From NCBI RefSeq assembly GCF_001698815.1, contig NZ_LGSI01000033.1:1-64000 (forward strand): 64,000 bases of DNA, written 5' to 3'. Origin of the DNA: Pseudomonas syringae (GTDB taxonomy: Bacteria; Pseudomonadota; Gammaproteobacteria; Pseudomonadales; Pseudomonadaceae). Below are positions 28,368 to 39,310 of this stretch, piece by piece (positions within the stretch are counted from its first letter, which is position 1; each line of letters opens with the position of its first letter). The notes under the pieces are model-generated. The model made no database searches and had not been told where the DNA came from. It was given only the letters and a program-made list of their open reading frames with translations. The position numbers and the translations under genes are program-made.

Positions 28368-29861
28368 TCACATCAGTCGCTTGCGCTCGCTCGATGGCGC
28401 GATCCCAAGTGATTCGCGGTATTTAGCCACTGTGCGACGAGCTACCTGAATGCCTTGTGCCTCCAGTAAACCAGCGATCTTGCTGTCACTCAACGGCTTT
28501 TTCTGATTTTCAGCGGCAACCAGTTTTTTGATGATCGCGCGAATCGCTGTGGACGAACACTCACCGCCCTCGGACGTGCTTACGTGGCTCGAAAAGAAAT
28601 ATTTCAGTTCGTAGATACCACGTGGCGTATGCATGAATTTTTGCGTGGTCACACGGGAAATTGTCGATTCATGCATGCCGACCGCTTCTGCGATGTCATG
28701 CAGGACCAGCGGCTTCATCGCTTCGTCGCCGTATTCCAGGAAGCCGCGCTGATGCTCGACGATCTGCGTGGCGACCTTCATGAGCGTTTCGTTGCGGCTC
28801 TGCAGGCTCTTGATGAACCAGCGGGCTTCCTGCAACTGATTACGCATGAAGGTGTTGTCGGCACTGGTATCGGCGCGGCGTACGAACCCGGCGTATTGCG
28901 GGTTGACGCGCAGGCGAGGCACCGACTCTTGATTGAGCTCGACCAGCCAGCGTTCGTTATCCTTGCGCACAATAACGTCGGGGACGACATATTCGGCTTC
29001 GGCGGATTCGATTTGCGAGCCCGGCCGTGGGTTGAGGCTCTGCACCAGTTCGATGACCTGGCGCAGCTCGTCTTCCTTGAGCTTCATGCGGCGCATCAGC
29101 TGGCCGTAATCGCGGCTTCCCAGCAGGTCGATGAAGTCGCTGACCAGACGCTGGGCCTCGGCGAGCCAGCGGGTCTTGGCGGGCAACTGACGCAATTGCA
29201 GCATCAGGCATTCGCTGAGATTGCGCGCGCCGATACCGGCGGGCTCGAATTGCTGAATGCGGTGCAGAACGGCTTCAATCTCGTCGAGCTCGATGTCGAG
29301 TTCGGGATCAAAGGCGTCGAGAATTTCTTCGAGTGTTTCGTCCAGATAACCCTGATTGTTGATGCAGTCGATCAGCGTCACGGCAATCAAGCGGTCAGTG
29401 TCGGACATCGGCGCCAGATTCAGCTGCCAGAGCAAATGGCTCTGCAGGCTTTCACCGACGGATGTGCGGGTGGTGAAATCCCATTCGTCGTCCTCATTGC
29501 TGGGCAGGCTGCTGGCGCTGGTCTGATAGACGTCTTCCCAGGCGGTGTCGACCGGCAGTTCGTTGGGAATGCGCTCATTCCATTCGCCTTCTTCCAGGTT
29601 GTCTACCGTCGGGGCGGATTCCTGATAAGTCGGCTCCTGAACATCGGGATTGGGCTTTTGCTCGATATTGTCAGCCAGTGGATCGGCGTTGTCGAAATCG
29701 TCGCCTTCTTCCTGGCGTTCCAGCATAGGATTGGATTCCAGCGCCTCTTGAATCTCCTGTTGGAGATCCAGAGTCGAAAGCTGGAGTAAGCGGATGGCCT
29801 GTTGCAGCTGCGGCGTCATCGTCAGCTGCTGGCCCATTCTCAGGACTAGCGATGGTTTCAT
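28368..29861 (-). CDS. rpoN: RNA polymerase sigma-54 factor
   Basis: RpoN directs transcription from -24/-12 promoters that need AAA+ activators, governing nitrogen assimilation, motility and more. The 497 residues comprise the Gln/Leu-rich region I ([23 protein letters not shown]), an acidic region II (about 50-110), the core-binding domain, a helix-turn-helix, and the C-terminal RpoN box [13 protein letters not shown] 29861 gives the classical MKPSLVL start; a longer frame from 29906 is not used. It sits 185 bases after lptB, with hpf 133 bases downstream. Confidence 0.97.
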   Translation of the reverse strand: MKPSLVLRMGQQLTMTPQLQQAIRLLQLSTLDLQQEIQEALESNPMLERQEEGDDFDNADPLADNIEQKPNPDVQEPTYQESAPTVDNLEEGEWNERIPNELPVDTAWEDVYQTSASSLPSNEDDEWDFTTRTSVGESLQSHLLWQLNLAPMSDTDRLIAVTLIDCINNQGYLDETLEEILDAFDPELDIELDEIEAVLHRIQQFEPAGIGARNLSECLMLQLRQLPAKTRWLAEAQRLVSDFIDLLGSRDYGQLMRRMKLKEDELRQVIELVQSLNPRPGSQIESAEAEYVVPDVIVRKDNERWLVELNQESVPRLRVNPQYAGFVRRADTSADNTFMRNQLQEARWFIKSLQSRNETLMKVATQIVEHQRGFLEYGDEAMKPLVLHDIAEAVGMHESTISRVTTQKFMHTPRGIYELKYFFSSHVSTSEGGECSSTAIRAIIKKLVAAENQKKPLSDSKIAGLLEAQGIQVARRTVAKYRESLGIAPSSERKRLM

Positions 29862-30046
29862 GGCTGGGGCTAACACCTTATTCGCCGGCGCACATGCGCC
29901 ATCCACTATCAGGGCGCCGGGGCGCCTACATAAGCAAATTATATGCCTGAAACCGAAGTGTTTGCCTAGAGTGTGATGGCAATTAATGCTGCATCATTGA
30001 AAACACTCGGGCATTGCTCGCTTGGGGAAGCGAGACACCGCAGCAA

Positions 30047-30772
30047 TTACAGGCGGAACTCGTGACCGAGGTAAACCTCTTTCACCAGCTGGTTAGCCAG
30101 AATGGTTTCCGAATCGCCTTCGGCGATCAGTTGCCCATCGTTGACGATGTAAGCGGTTTCGCAGATATCCAGGGTTTCGCGAACGTTGTGATCGGTAATC
30201 AGAACGCCGATACCCTTGGCTTTCAGGTGATGAATGATCTGCTTGATATCACCTACCGAAATCGGGTCCACGCCGGCGAAGGGTTCGTCGAGCAGGATGA
30301 ATTTTGGCGAAGTGGCCAGGGCGCGGGCGATTTCCACCCGGCGACGTTCACCACCGGACAGGCTCATGCCCAGGTTGTCGCGGATATGGCTGATGTGGAA
30401 TTCCTGCAGCAGGTTTTCCAGTTCCTTGCGACGCGCCGGGCCGTCCAGCTCCTTGCGGGTCTCAAGGATTGCCATGATGTTGTCGGCTACCGAAAGCTTG
30501 CGAAAGATCGATGCTTCCTGGGGAAGGTAACCGATACCTGCGCGCGCGCGGCCGTGCATGGGCTGATGGCTGACGTCCAGGTCATCGATCAGGACGCGGC
30601 CCTGATCCGCCTGCACCAAGCCGACGATCATGTAGAAGCAGGTGGTCTTGCCGGCGCCGTTAGGCCCGAGCAAGCCAACGATCTGGCCGCTCTCGATCGA
30701 CAGGCTCACATCGCGTACGACCTGACGGCCCTTGTAGCTTTTAGCCAAATGCTGGGCTTTCAGCGTCGCCAT
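30047..30772 (-). CDS. lptB: LPS export ABC transporter ATPase LptB
   Basis: LptB hydrolyses ATP to extract lipopolysaccharide from the inner membrane with LptFG and pass it to LptC-LptA. The 241 residues show Walker [13 protein letters not shown], signature LSGGERRR, Walker [14 protein letters not shown] and the H-loop HNVRET. It follows lptA directly (stop and start adjacent). LptFG are not in this window. Confidence 0.97.
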   Translation of the reverse strand: MATLKAQHLAKSYKGRQVVRDVSLSIESGQIVGLLGPNGAGKTTCFYMIVGLVQADQGRVLIDDLDVSHQPMHGRARAGIGYLPQEASIFRKLSVADNIMAILETRKELDGPARRKELENLLQEFHISHIRDNLGMSLSGGERRRVEIARALATSPKFILLDEPFAGVDPISVGDIKQIIHHLKAKGIGVLITDHNVRETLDICETAYIVNDGQLIAEGDSETILANQLVKEVYLGHEFRL

Positions 30773-31315
30773 TTACTGGGCCTTCTGCTGGTCGGGTTTC
30801 TTTTTCGGCTGGATAACCATGTCGATACGCGGACGAGGTGCGGTGACCTTGTTGCCATTGGCACGGCCAGCGCTGACGATCTGCTTCACGGTGTCGTAGA
30901 CAATTTTCTCGCCTTCGGACGTGTTGCCGTCATTGATGACCTTGGCCTTGTCGATCAATACGATGCGATCCTGCGCCGCATAGTATTGAATGGTGATGGC
31001 GTAGGCCTGAACGATTGGCTTGTCCACCGAGGGCTTCTGCTCGTAATAAGCCAGGTTGCCAACGGAGGTGAACACGTCGACTTCGCCCTGAGCGTTACGG
31101 GTAATGGTCACGGTGTTGCCGGTGATCTTCATCGAGCCTTGCGTGATGATGACGTTGCCCTTGTAGGTGGCCACGCCTTTTTTGTCATCAAGCTGCGCAT
31201 CGTCAGACTGAATATGGATCGGTTGATCGCGGTCGGTTGGCAGGGACCAGGCGCTCGCGCTTCCCAGTGCTGCGCCCAGGCCGAGCAAGAAAGGAAGGGT
31301 TTTAACGAGCCTCAT
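30773..31315 (-). CDS. lptA: LPS transport periplasmic protein LptA (LptH in Pseudomonas)
   Basis: LptA oligomers form the bridge for LPS across the periplasm. The 180-residue precursor has a cleavable signal peptide (MRLVKTLPFLLGLGAALGSASAWS) and an OstA beta-jellyroll domain with DDKKGVATYKGNVIITQGSMKITGNTV; the C-terminus is basic and disordered. It overlaps the end of lptC by 14 bases and abuts lptB. In P. aeruginosa the protein is called LptH. Confidence 0.93.
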   Translation of the reverse strand: MRLVKTLPFLLGLGAALGSASAWSLPTDRDQPIHIQSDDAQLDDKKGVATYKGNVIITQGSMKITGNTVTITRNAQGEVDVFTSVGNLAYYEQKPSVDKPIVQAYAITIQYYAAQDRIVLIDKAKVINDGNTSEGEKIVYDTVKQIVSAGRANGNKVTAPRPRIDMVIQPKKKPDQQKAQ

Positions 31316-31874
31316 ACTGTCCTCTTACGTTGGACAGCAGGTCCATCCTGCCGTCGTTCAAATACGCTTTCATTCCCTTGGCCGTGGTCACACCGCCCGC
31401 GCCGTCGATTCTAACGGCTTGCTCGGTCTGCGCATATTGCTTCTGTGGGAATACGGTCATTCGACTACTGGTGATAATGGTCGTACGGTTTTTATCATCG
31501 GTTCGTGCTACGCGAACCGAATCGATCAATTCGACCTGAGTGCCGCCAGGGGAAACTTCACCTTGCTTGCTCTGGATGTGCCACGGATAAAGCGTGCCGC
31601 GGTACATTTGCAGGTCCGGCGTGGTCAGTAGCGTGACGTCGGTGGCCTTCAGGTGCTCGACCTTGTCTGCCGTCATCTCGTACTGCAGCTTGCCATCCGG
31701 CAGGTACTGAACGCTGTGGGCGTTGATCGCGTAGAAATCGATGGCGCTTTCGTCCACCGAAGTCACGGGTTGATCCATGAAGCTTTCAGGGCTGATATTC
31801 CAATAACCGGCAGCGGCGAGCAGTACTGCCAGCACACCGAAGATCAGAAACGAGCGAATTTTTTTACTGAACAT
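31302..31874 (-). CDS. lptC: LPS export protein LptC
   Basis: LptC is the bitopic inner-membrane protein that receives LPS from LptB2FG and hands it to LptA. The 190 residues have one N-terminal membrane helix (IRSFLIFGVLAVLLAAAGYW) and a periplasmic beta-jellyroll with the LptC-family YEMTADKVEHLKATDVTLLTTPDLQMY segment. It begins nine bases after the kdsC stop and overlaps lptA, consistent with one kdsD-kdsC-lptCAB transcript. Confidence 0.93.
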   Translation of the reverse strand: MFSKKIRSFLIFGVLAVLLAAAGYWNISPESFMDQPVTSVDESAIDFYAINAHSVQYLPDGKLQYEMTADKVEHLKATDVTLLTTPDLQMYRGTLYPWHIQSKQGEVSPGGTQVELIDSVRVARTDDKNRTTIITSSRMTVFPQKQYAQTEQAVRIDGAGGVTTAKGMKAYLNDGRMDLLSNVRGQYEAR

Positions 31875-31883
31875 AAATAGCTT

Positions 31884-32408
31884 CTATAAGTAGGCGGCGT
31901 GGGCTGCTTCAAGGTTGCCCTGGGCGCTGAGAATCAGTTCGCAGAACTCGCGGGCCGCGCCTTCGCCACCACGTGCCTTGGTAACGCCATGGGCATGTTG
32001 CTGTACGAAACCGTTGGCATTGGCAACTGCCATGCCCAGTCCGACACGACGGATGACTGGCAAGTCTGGCAGATCATCCCCCAGATAAGCGACCTGTTCG
32101 TAACTCAGATTGAGTTGGCCGAGCAATTCATCCAGAACAACCAGCTTGTCTTCACGACCCTGATACAGGTGCGCGATGCCCAGGCTGTTGGCTCGACGCT
32201 CGACAATCGGAGTCTTGCGGCCGCTGATGATAGCAGTGGTGACGCCGGAGGCGATGAGCATCTTGATGCCCTGGCCGTCCAGCGTATTGAAAGTCTTGAA
32301 TTCGCTGCCGTCTTCCAGGAAGTAAAGACGGCCGTCAGTCAGCACGCCATCGACGTCGAAAATCGCCAGCTTGATGTTCTTGCCGCGTTGCAGCAAATCA
32401 GTGGTCAT
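31884..32408 (-). CDS. kdsC: KDO-8-phosphate phosphatase KdsC
   Basis: KdsC hydrolyses KDO-8-phosphate to KDO, the sugar that links lipid A to the LPS core. It is a HAD-superfamily phosphatase of 174 residues with catalytic Asp18 and Asp20 in FDVDGVLTDG, the SGRKTPIVERRANSLGI motif and GDDLPDLPV near the C-terminus. ATG 32408 is preceded by GGGAG; a codon at 32423 in frame would overlap the kdsD stop. It forms a pair with kdsD. Confidence 0.95.
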   Translation of the reverse strand: MTTDLLQRGKNIKLAIFDVDGVLTDGRLYFLEDGSEFKTFNTLDGQGIKMLIASGVTTAIISGRKTPIVERRANSLGIAHLYQGREDKLVVLDELLGQLNLSYEQVAYLGDDLPDLPVIRRVGLGMAVANANGFVQQHAHGVTKARGGEGAAREFCELILSAQGNLEAAHAAYL

Positions 32409-32422
32409 GGTCACGTCTCCCA

Positions 32423-33397
32423 TTACATGACGCCCGCGCGCAGAAGATCCTGCAAGTTGAATGCGCCGACGGGGTGGTCGTTTTCGTCGACGACGATCAA
32501 CGCGCCAATCTTGTGGTCTTCCATGATTTTCAAGGCTTCGGCCGCCAGCATCTCGGGGCGCGCAGTCTTGCCATGGAGTGTCATGACTTCATCAATGGTG
32601 GTCAGGCGGATGTCGATCGGGCGATCCAGCGTGCGGCGCAAATCGCCATCGGTGAATATCCCCGCCAGTCGTCCATCGGCTTCGAGAATCGCGGTCATGC
32701 CCAGGCCCTTGCGGGTCATTTCCATCAATGAATCACGCAGTAGCGTGCCACGCAGCACCTTGGGCAGCTCGTCGTCGGTGTGCATGACATGCTCGACCTT
32801 GAGCAGCAGCCGTCGGCCCAGGGCGCCGCCCGGATGAGAGAAGGCAAAATCCTCGGCAGTGAAGCCGCGTGCTTCCAGCAAGGCAACGGCCAGCGCGTCT
32901 CCCATCACCAATGCCGCCGTCGTCGACGACGTCGGGGCCAGGTTCAGCGGGCAGGCTTCGTGCTCAACGCGGGCGTTCAGGTTGATATCAGCGGCCTTGG
33001 CCAGCGTCGATGCCGGATTGCCCGTCAGGCTGATCATCTTGATGCCAAGGCGCTTGATCAGCGGCAGCAAGGTCACGATTTCGGCTGTGGTGCCGGAGTT
33101 GGAGAGCGCCAGGATGATGTCATTGGCGGTGATCATGCCCATGTCGCCATGGCTGGCTTCAGCCGGATGCACAAAGAACGAGGTGGTGCCGGTACTGGCC
33201 AGCGTGGCTGCGATTTTCTTGCCGATGTGCCCGGACTTGCCCATGCCGACCACGACAACGCGCCCTTCACTCGCAAGAATCATCTCGCAAGCGCGGACGA
33301 AATCCGCATCGATATGACTGAGCAAGCCTTCTACGGCTTCTAGTTCGAGGCGAATGGTGCGTTGTGCTGACTGGATCAGGTCGCTGGACTGGCTCAT
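32423..33397 (-). CDS. kdsD: D-arabinose 5-phosphate isomerase KdsD
   Basis: KdsD interconverts ribulose 5-phosphate and arabinose 5-phosphate, the first step of KDO synthesis. The 324 residues combine an N-terminal SIS domain (GMGKSGHIGKKIAATLASTGT, HPAEASHGDMGMI) with two C-terminal CBS domains (about 205-320). ATG 33397 is used; the frame extends upstream to 33472 but overlaps a TATAAT promoter element at 33431-33436. It heads the kdsDC-lptCAB cluster and is divergent from mlaF. Confidence 0.95.
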   Translation of the reverse strand: MSQSSDLIQSAQRTIRLELEAVEGLLSHIDADFVRACEMILASEGRVVVVGMGKSGHIGKKIAATLASTGTTSFFVHPAEASHGDMGMITANDIILALSNSGTTAEIVTLLPLIKRLGIKMISLTGNPASTLAKAADINLNARVEHEACPLNLAPTSSTTAALVMGDALAVALLEARGFTAEDFAFSHPGGALGRRLLLKVEHVMHTDDELPKVLRGTLLRDSLMEMTRKGLGMTAILEADGRLAGIFTDGDLRRTLDRPIDIRLTTIDEVMTLHGKTARPEMLAAEALKIMEDHKIGALIVVDENDHPVGAFNLQDLLRAGVM

Positions 33398-33410
33398 GGG
33401 GAAAATCGTT

Positions 33411-33436
33411 CCGCCTTCTAAAAGGCGGCGATTATA
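33411..33436 (-). promoter_or_regulatory. Probable kdsD promoter -10 and adjoining palindrome
   Basis: Read on the minus strand, a perfect TATAAT occupies 33436-33431. Immediately downstream, CCGCCTT and AAGGCGG form a seven-base palindrome (33428-33411) ending 13 bases before the ATG. The -35 region is poor (TGAGGG at a 16-base spacing). The palindrome could be an operator or, if transcribed, hide the GGCGG ribosome site. Confidence 0.45.
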
Positions 33437-33571
33437 ACGGTAATGCGCAATTCCCTCACGCTTGATCGTCACACTTTGTTGTCAGACCCGTGAACACATC
33501 CGCAACTGCCTACAACTTTGTAGGAAACGGCGCAAATTATTTGTCGTGATATTGATTCCTCCGGTTCTCGC

Positions 33572-33601
33572 TTGGGCAGTGTGATAGTGCAGTGGTATAG
33601 T
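33572..33601 (+). promoter_or_regulatory. Candidate mlaF promoter
   Basis: TTGGGC and TATAGT are separated by 18 bases; the pair lies 88 bases upstream of the mlaF ATG in the 291-base divergent region between kdsD and mlaF. No other strong elements were recognised. Confidence 0.35.
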
Positions 33602-33688
33602 TCGCGGCCTGTTCGGCCCACCTAGACAGCATGCCTCCCGCCAAGGGATCAGGCAGCTGAGAGTGAGTCTGTAGCGCAAGGAGCTTTG

Positions 33689-34498
33689 ATGAGTGCCGAT
33701 AACGCCTACGCGATCGAGCTGAAGGGCGTTTCCTTCAAGCGCGGTACGCGCAGCATCTTCGAAAATGTCGATATTCGTATTCCCCGTGGCAAAGTCACCG
33801 GCATCATGGGGCCTTCGGGCAGTGGCAAGACAACCCTGCTGCGCCTGATGGGCGCACAGCTGCGTCCGACTGCCGGCGAAATATGGGTCAACGGCCAGAA
33901 CCTGCCCAAGCTGTCGCGTAGCGATCTGTTTGACGCACGCAAGCACATGGGTGTGCTGTTTCAAAGCGGCGCCTTGTTCACCGATCTCGACGTGTTCGAA
34001 AACGTGGCATTTCCCTTGCGTGTTCATACTGAACTGCCGGAAGAAATGATTCGTGACATTGTTTTGCTCAAATTGCAGGCAGTGGGGCTGCGCGGCGCCA
34101 TCGAATTGATGCCGGACGAGCTTTCCGGCGGCATGAAGCGACGTGTAGCGCTCGCGCGGGCAATCGCGCTGGATCCACAGATCCTCATGTACGACGAGCC
34201 TTTCGTGGGCCAGGACCCGATTGCAATGGGCGTCCTGGTGCGGCTGATCAAGCTGCTCAACGATGCGCTGGGGATCACCAGCGTGGTCGTTTCCCATGAT
34301 CTGGCCGAGACCGCCAGCATTGCCGATTATCTGTATGTGGTGGGCGATGGCCAGGTGCTGGGGCAGGGGACTCCGCAAGAGCTGATGGGCTCGGACAACC
34401 CTCGTATCCGTCAATTCATGACCGGCGATCCAGACGGCCCCGTGCCGTTTCATTATCCGGCGCCGGATTATCGCGAAGATCTTTTGGGGAAGCGCTGA
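33689..34498 (+). CDS. mlaF: Mla phospholipid transport ATPase MlaF
   Basis: MlaF is the ATPase of the MlaFEDB complex, which moves mislocalised phospholipids between the outer and inner membranes. The 269-residue protein has Walker [10 protein letters not shown], signature LSGGMKRR, Walker [14 protein letters not shown] and an H-loop SHDL. ATG 33689 follows AAGGAG. The stop overlaps the mlaE start, as in the conserved mlaFEDCB order. Confidence 0.96.
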   Translation: MSADNAYAIELKGVSFKRGTRSIFENVDIRIPRGKVTGIMGPSGSGKTTLLRLMGAQLRPTAGEIWVNGQNLPKLSRSDLFDARKHMGVLFQSGALFTDLDVFENVAFPLRVHTELPEEMIRDIVLLKLQAVGLRGAIELMPDELSGGMKRRVALARAIALDPQILMYDEPFVGQDPIAMGVLVRLIKLLNDALGITSVVVSHDLAETASIADYLYVVGDGQVLGQGTPQELMGSDNPRIRQFMTGDPDGPVPFHYPAPDYREDLLGKR

Positions 34499-35295
34499 TG
34501 CGCAGCAAGTCATTACTAGAGCGGATACGCCTGCTTGGGCGCTCCGCCATCGATATCGTCACCGTATTGGGACGATCAGGGATTTTTCTTGTCCATGCCC
34601 TGTTCGGCCGTGGCGGGATCGGTGGCAGCTTTCAATTGCTGGTCAAACAGCTGCATTCGGTCGGTGTCATGTCCCTGGCGATCATCGTCGTATCCGGCAT
34701 GTTCATCGGCATGGTTCTGGCGCTGCAGGGTTTCAGCATCCTCTCCAGCTACGGCTCGGAACAGGCCGTTGGCCAGATGGTTGCATTGACCCTGCTGCGT
34801 GAGCTTGGGCCGGTAGTGGCTGCGTTGCTGTTCGCCGGTCGTGCGGGTTCCGCGCTGACCGCCGAGATCGGCAACATGAAGTCCACCGAGCAGCTATCCA
34901 GCCTGGAAATGATTGGTGTCGATCCACTCAAGTACATCATTGCACCGCGCTTGTGGGCCGGGTTCATCTCCCTGCCGATCCTGGCCATGATTTTCAGCGT
35001 GGTCGGCATCTGGGGCGGCTCCTGGGTCGCCATCGACTGGCTCGGCGTTTATGAAGGTTCGTTCTGGTCGAACATGCAGAACAGCGTTTCTTTCACCGGT
35101 GACGTGGTCAACGGTGTCATTAAAAGCATGATTTTTGCGTTTGTGGTGACCTGGATCGCCGTGTTCCAGGGTTACGATTGCGAGCCCACTTCAGAAGGGA
35201 TCAGTCGCGCCACTACCAAAACAGTCGTATACGCCTCGTTGGCCATACTGGGCCTGGACTTTATCTTGACCGCCTTGATGTTTGGAGATTTCTGA
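34498..35295 (+). CDS. mlaE: Mla phospholipid transport permease MlaE
   Basis: MlaE is the integral membrane permease dimer at the core of MlaFEDB. The 265 residues form about six hydrophobic segments with the MlaE-family signature [50 protein letters not shown] in the cytoplasmic loop region. It overlaps mlaF by one base and mlaD by one base (TGATG), consistent with coupled translation. Confidence 0.96.
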   Translation: MRSKSLLERIRLLGRSAIDIVTVLGRSGIFLVHALFGRGGIGGSFQLLVKQLHSVGVMSLAIIVVSGMFIGMVLALQGFSILSSYGSEQAVGQMVALTLLRELGPVVAALLFAGRAGSALTAEIGNMKSTEQLSSLEMIGVDPLKYIIAPRLWAGFISLPILAMIFSVVGIWGGSWVAIDWLGVYEGSFWSNMQNSVSFTGDVVNGVIKSMIFAFVVTWIAVFQGYDCEPTSEGISRATTKTVVYASLAILGLDFILTALMFGDF

Positions 35296-35762
35296 TGCAA
35301 AACCGCACCATCGAAACCGGTGTCGGCCTGTTCCTGCTGGCCGGGATACTGGCTTTGCTATTGCTGGCCCTGCGTGTCAGCGGTCTAAGCGGCAGCGCCA
35401 CCAGCGAAACGTATAAACTTTATGCAAATTTCGACAATATTGCCGGTTTGACTGTCAGAGCCAAGGTAAGCATGGCCGGCGTCACGATTGGCAAGGTGAC
35501 AGCGATCGATCTTGATCGCGATACCTTCACCGGTCGGGTGACCATGGAACTCCAGAAGAAGGTCAATAACCTTCCGGTGGACTCCACTGCGTCGATCCTG
35601 ACTGCCGGCTTGCTGGGTGAGAAATATGTGGGTATCAGCGTGGGCGGCGATGAAAGCCTGCTCAAGGATGGCGGTACTATCCATGACACGCAGTCGTCGC
35701 TGGTGCTGGAAGACCTGATCGGAAAATTCCTGCTCAATACCGTGAGTAAAGACGCCAAATGA
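35295..35762 (+). CDS. mlaD: Mla phospholipid-binding MCE protein MlaD
   Basis: MlaD is an MCE-domain protein anchored in the inner membrane whose hexamer forms a hydrophobic channel for lipids. The 155 residues have an N-terminal membrane helix (ETGVGLFLLAGILALLLLAL), then one MCE domain with the typical YKLYANFDNIAGLTVRAKVSMAGVTIGKV and TAGLLGEKYVGISVGG segments. ATG 35295 is chosen, overlapping the mlaE stop. Confidence 0.95.
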   Translation: MQNRTIETGVGLFLLAGILALLLLALRVSGLSGSATSETYKLYANFDNIAGLTVRAKVSMAGVTIGKVTAIDLDRDTFTGRVTMELQKKVNNLPVDSTASILTAGLLGEKYVGISVGGDESLLKDGGTIHDTQSSLVLEDLIGKFLLNTVSKDAK

Positions 35763-35773
35763 GGAGCTTTTAC

Positions 35774-36427
35774 ATGATCTCAACCTTGCGCCGTGGCCTG
35801 CTGGTATTACTGGCGTTGCTACCGATGCTGGCCAATGCGGCTACTACACCGTCCGCGCATGACCTGGTGGATCGCACCACCAAGGAATTGCTCGCTGACC
35901 TGGCGACCAACAAAGAACAGTACAAAACCAATCCCAGCGCCTTCTACGATGCACTCAATCGCATTGTCGGGCCTGTGGTGGATGCCGACGGCATTTCCAG
36001 AAGCATCATGACCGTCAAGTATTCGCACAAGGCTTCGCCGGCCCAGATGCAGCGCTTCCAGGAAAACTTCAAGCGCAGCCTGATGCAGTTCTATGGCAAT
36101 GCCTTGCTGGAATACAACAACCAAGGCATTACCGTTTCCCCGGAAAAAGCCGAAGGTGACGACCGCACCAGCGTCGACATGCTGGTCAAGGGCAACAACG
36201 GGGCGAACTACCCGGTGTCCTACACTCTGGTCAAGCTTGGCGGCGAGTGGAAAGTGCGCAACGTGATCATCAACGGCATCAACATCGGCAAGCTGTTCCG
36301 TGATCAGTTCTCCGACGCCATGCAGCGCAACGGCAACAACCTTGATGAAACCATCAATAATTGGGCTGGCGAAGTGGCCAAGGCCAAGGAAAAGGCGCCT
36401 GACGCTGCCGGTCAGGCTGCGCAATGA
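35774..36427 (+). CDS. mlaC: Mla periplasmic phospholipid carrier MlaC
   Basis: MlaC shuttles phospholipids across the periplasm between MlaA at the outer membrane and MlaD. The 217-residue precursor has a signal peptide (STLRRGLLVLLALLPMLANA) and an MlaC/Tol_Tol_Ttg2 domain with the YNNQGITVSP... and VRNVIINGINIGKLFRDQF segments. The ATG at 35774 has GAGGAG in front; a 5-codon-longer ATG at 35759 overlaps the mlaD stop. mlaA is not in the window. Confidence 0.95.
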   Translation: MISTLRRGLLVLLALLPMLANAATTPSAHDLVDRTTKELLADLATNKEQYKTNPSAFYDALNRIVGPVVDADGISRSIMTVKYSHKASPAQMQRFQENFKRSLMQFYGNALLEYNNQGITVSPEKAEGDDRTSVDMLVKGNNGANYPVSYTLVKLGGEWKVRNVIINGINIGKLFRDQFSDAMQRNGNNLDETINNWAGEVAKAKEKAPDAAGQAAQ

Positions 36428-36729
36428 CTGAGTCCGCCATTCGACTTGGCGCACCGGGTGAGCTGCAGTTGACCGGTGTGCTCGACTATCGCTCCGGTCC
36501 GGCCCTGCGCAAGCAGGGTTCGGCACTGATAAAGTCGAGCGAGCTGCCAACCGTAGTGCTCGACTGCGCCGGTGTCGAGAAGTCCAGCAGTGTCGGCCTC
36601 GCTTTGTTGCTCGCATTCATGCGGGACGCCAAGGACGCAGGCAAGTCGGTCACCGTTCGCGCGATGCCTGAAGACATGCGCAAGATTGCCCAGGTGTCAG
36701 AGTTGACCGAGTTGCTCGGCAACCATTGA
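36424..36729 (+). CDS. mlaB: Mla STAS-domain regulatory protein MlaB
   Basis: MlaB is a small STAS-domain protein that binds MlaF and stimulates the transporter. The 101 residues show the STAS pattern: an LTGVLDYRSGPALRKQG strand-helix and the VLDCAGVEKSSSVGLALLLAFMRDAK segment around the conserved Ser. It overlaps the mlaC stop by four bases (ATGA) and completes the mlaFEDCB unit. Confidence 0.9.
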   Translation: MTESAIRLGAPGELQLTGVLDYRSGPALRKQGSALIKSSELPTVVLDCAGVEKSSSVGLALLLAFMRDAKDAGKSVTVRAMPEDMRKIAQVSELTELLGNH

Positions 36730-36746
36730 ATGATGTCCATTGAATG

Positions 36747-36797
36747 AGCCCCTCGTCCGGGTCCCGCGTTGCGGGGTTCGCATTGAGTGGGCTTTTT
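36747..36797 (+). terminator. Probable terminator after mlaB
   Basis: An outer AGCCC/GGGCT pair encloses an inner CCCGC-GTT-GCGGG hairpin and is followed by six T residues. It separates the mla genes from ibaG, whose start is 48 bases further on. Confidence 0.5.
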
Positions 36798-36844
36798 TGT
36801 ATGATGGCCGACCCGCGCGCGTAGGTCGCCAATCGAGGTTAAGC

Positions 36845-38372
<1,528 letters not shown>

Positions 38373-38386
38373 TAGACTTCAGACAT

Positions 38387-38426
38387 CCCTGATGCCTGGC
38401 CGAATCAGTTCGGTTATGCATCAGGG
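38387..38426 (+). terminator. Stem-loop downstream of murA
   Basis: CCCTGATGC and GCATCAGGG form a perfect nine-base stem with an inner CCGAA/TTCGG pair; only a short TTGT follows. It probably ends or stabilises the ibaG-murA transcript before the hisG leader. Confidence 0.55.
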
Positions 38427-38549
38427 TTGTAATTCGACACTTGTGTGATTTTTGATTCGTTCCACCTCATGCCTGGTGTTCTTCGCGTGAGGGTTGTTCG
38501 GCGCCGTTTGCGTCCGGACAAAAGTTTCCTGATAAGGACTGACGTTTCC

Positions 38550-39185
38550 ATGTTGACCATCGCACTGTCCAAGGGCCGTATCCTTGACGACACGCTGCCG
38601 CTTCTCGCTGAAGCAGGCATCGTGCCGACCGAGAATCCGGACAAGAGCCGCAAGCTGATCATCCCCACGACCCAGGCCGATGTGCGCCTGTTGATCGTGC
38701 GCGCCACTGATGTGCCGACGTATGTCGAGCATGGCGCTGCCGACCTGGGTGTCGCCGGTAAAGATGTGCTGATGGAATACACCGGCCAGGGCTTATACGA
38801 GCCGCTGGATCTGCAGATTGCCAAGTGCAGGCTGATGACGGCCGGTGCCATTGGCGCCGTTGAACCCAAAGGGCGTCTGCGCGTGGCGACCAAGTTCGTC
38901 AATGTTGCCAAACGTTATTATGCCGAGCAGGGCCGTCAGGTTGACATCATCAAGCTCTACGGCTCGATGGAACTGGCACCGCTGATTGGCCTGGCTGACA
39001 AGATCATCGACGTTGTGGACACCGGCAACACGCTGCGTGCCAATGGCCTGGAGCCGCAGGAACTGATCGCCATGATCAGCTCGCGTCTGGTAGTCAACAA
39101 GGCTTCGATGAAAATGCAGCACGCCCGCATCCAGGCGCTGATCGACACCCTGCGCAACGCAGTGGAGTCACGACACCGCGGCTGA
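38550..39185 (+). CDS. hisG: ATP phosphoribosyltransferase catalytic subunit, short form
   Basis: HisG condenses ATP with PRPP in the first step of histidine synthesis. The 211 residues are the short HisG(S) form: [13 protein letters not shown] at the start, the PRPP-binding [14 protein letters not shown] segment and no C-terminal allosteric ACT-like domain, so activity should require a HisZ partner encoded elsewhere. ATG 38550 is chosen; the longer frame from 38445 runs into the murA stem-loop side. A terminator follows at 39241-39287 and hisD begins 125 bases after the stop. Confidence 0.96.
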   Translation: MLTIALSKGRILDDTLPLLAEAGIVPTENPDKSRKLIIPTTQADVRLLIVRATDVPTYVEHGAADLGVAGKDVLMEYTGQGLYEPLDLQIAKCRLMTAGAIGAVEPKGRLRVATKFVNVAKRYYAEQGRQVDIIKLYGSMELAPLIGLADKIIDVVDTGNTLRANGLEPQELIAMISSRLVVNKASMKMQHARIQALIDTLRNAVESRHRG

Positions 39186-39240
39186 CTTACCCGCGCGACC
39201 TTGAGTCGCGCCCGTCTATCCGCCTCATAGCCAGAATTCT

Positions 39241-39287
39241 CAGGTGCCCAAGCGGATCGACTGCTAGTTTAGGGCGCCTGAGTTTTT
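39241..39287 (+). terminator. Probable terminator between hisG and hisD
   Basis: CAGGTGCCC pairs with GGGCGCCTG (one G-T wobble) across a 22-base loop and is followed by AGTTTTT. A smaller GCGCGAC/GTCGCGC hairpin without T-run lies just before, at 39193-39211. Confidence 0.6.
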
Positions 39288-39310
39288 GCCATTCCTATGA
39301 GGCTCTCGCT

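Noticed and set aside
26600..33400. A new regulatory island around rpoN
   Set aside because: All ten genes (kdsDC, lptCAB, rpoN, hpf, ptsN, rapZ, ptsO) follow the widely conserved order; nothing inserted.
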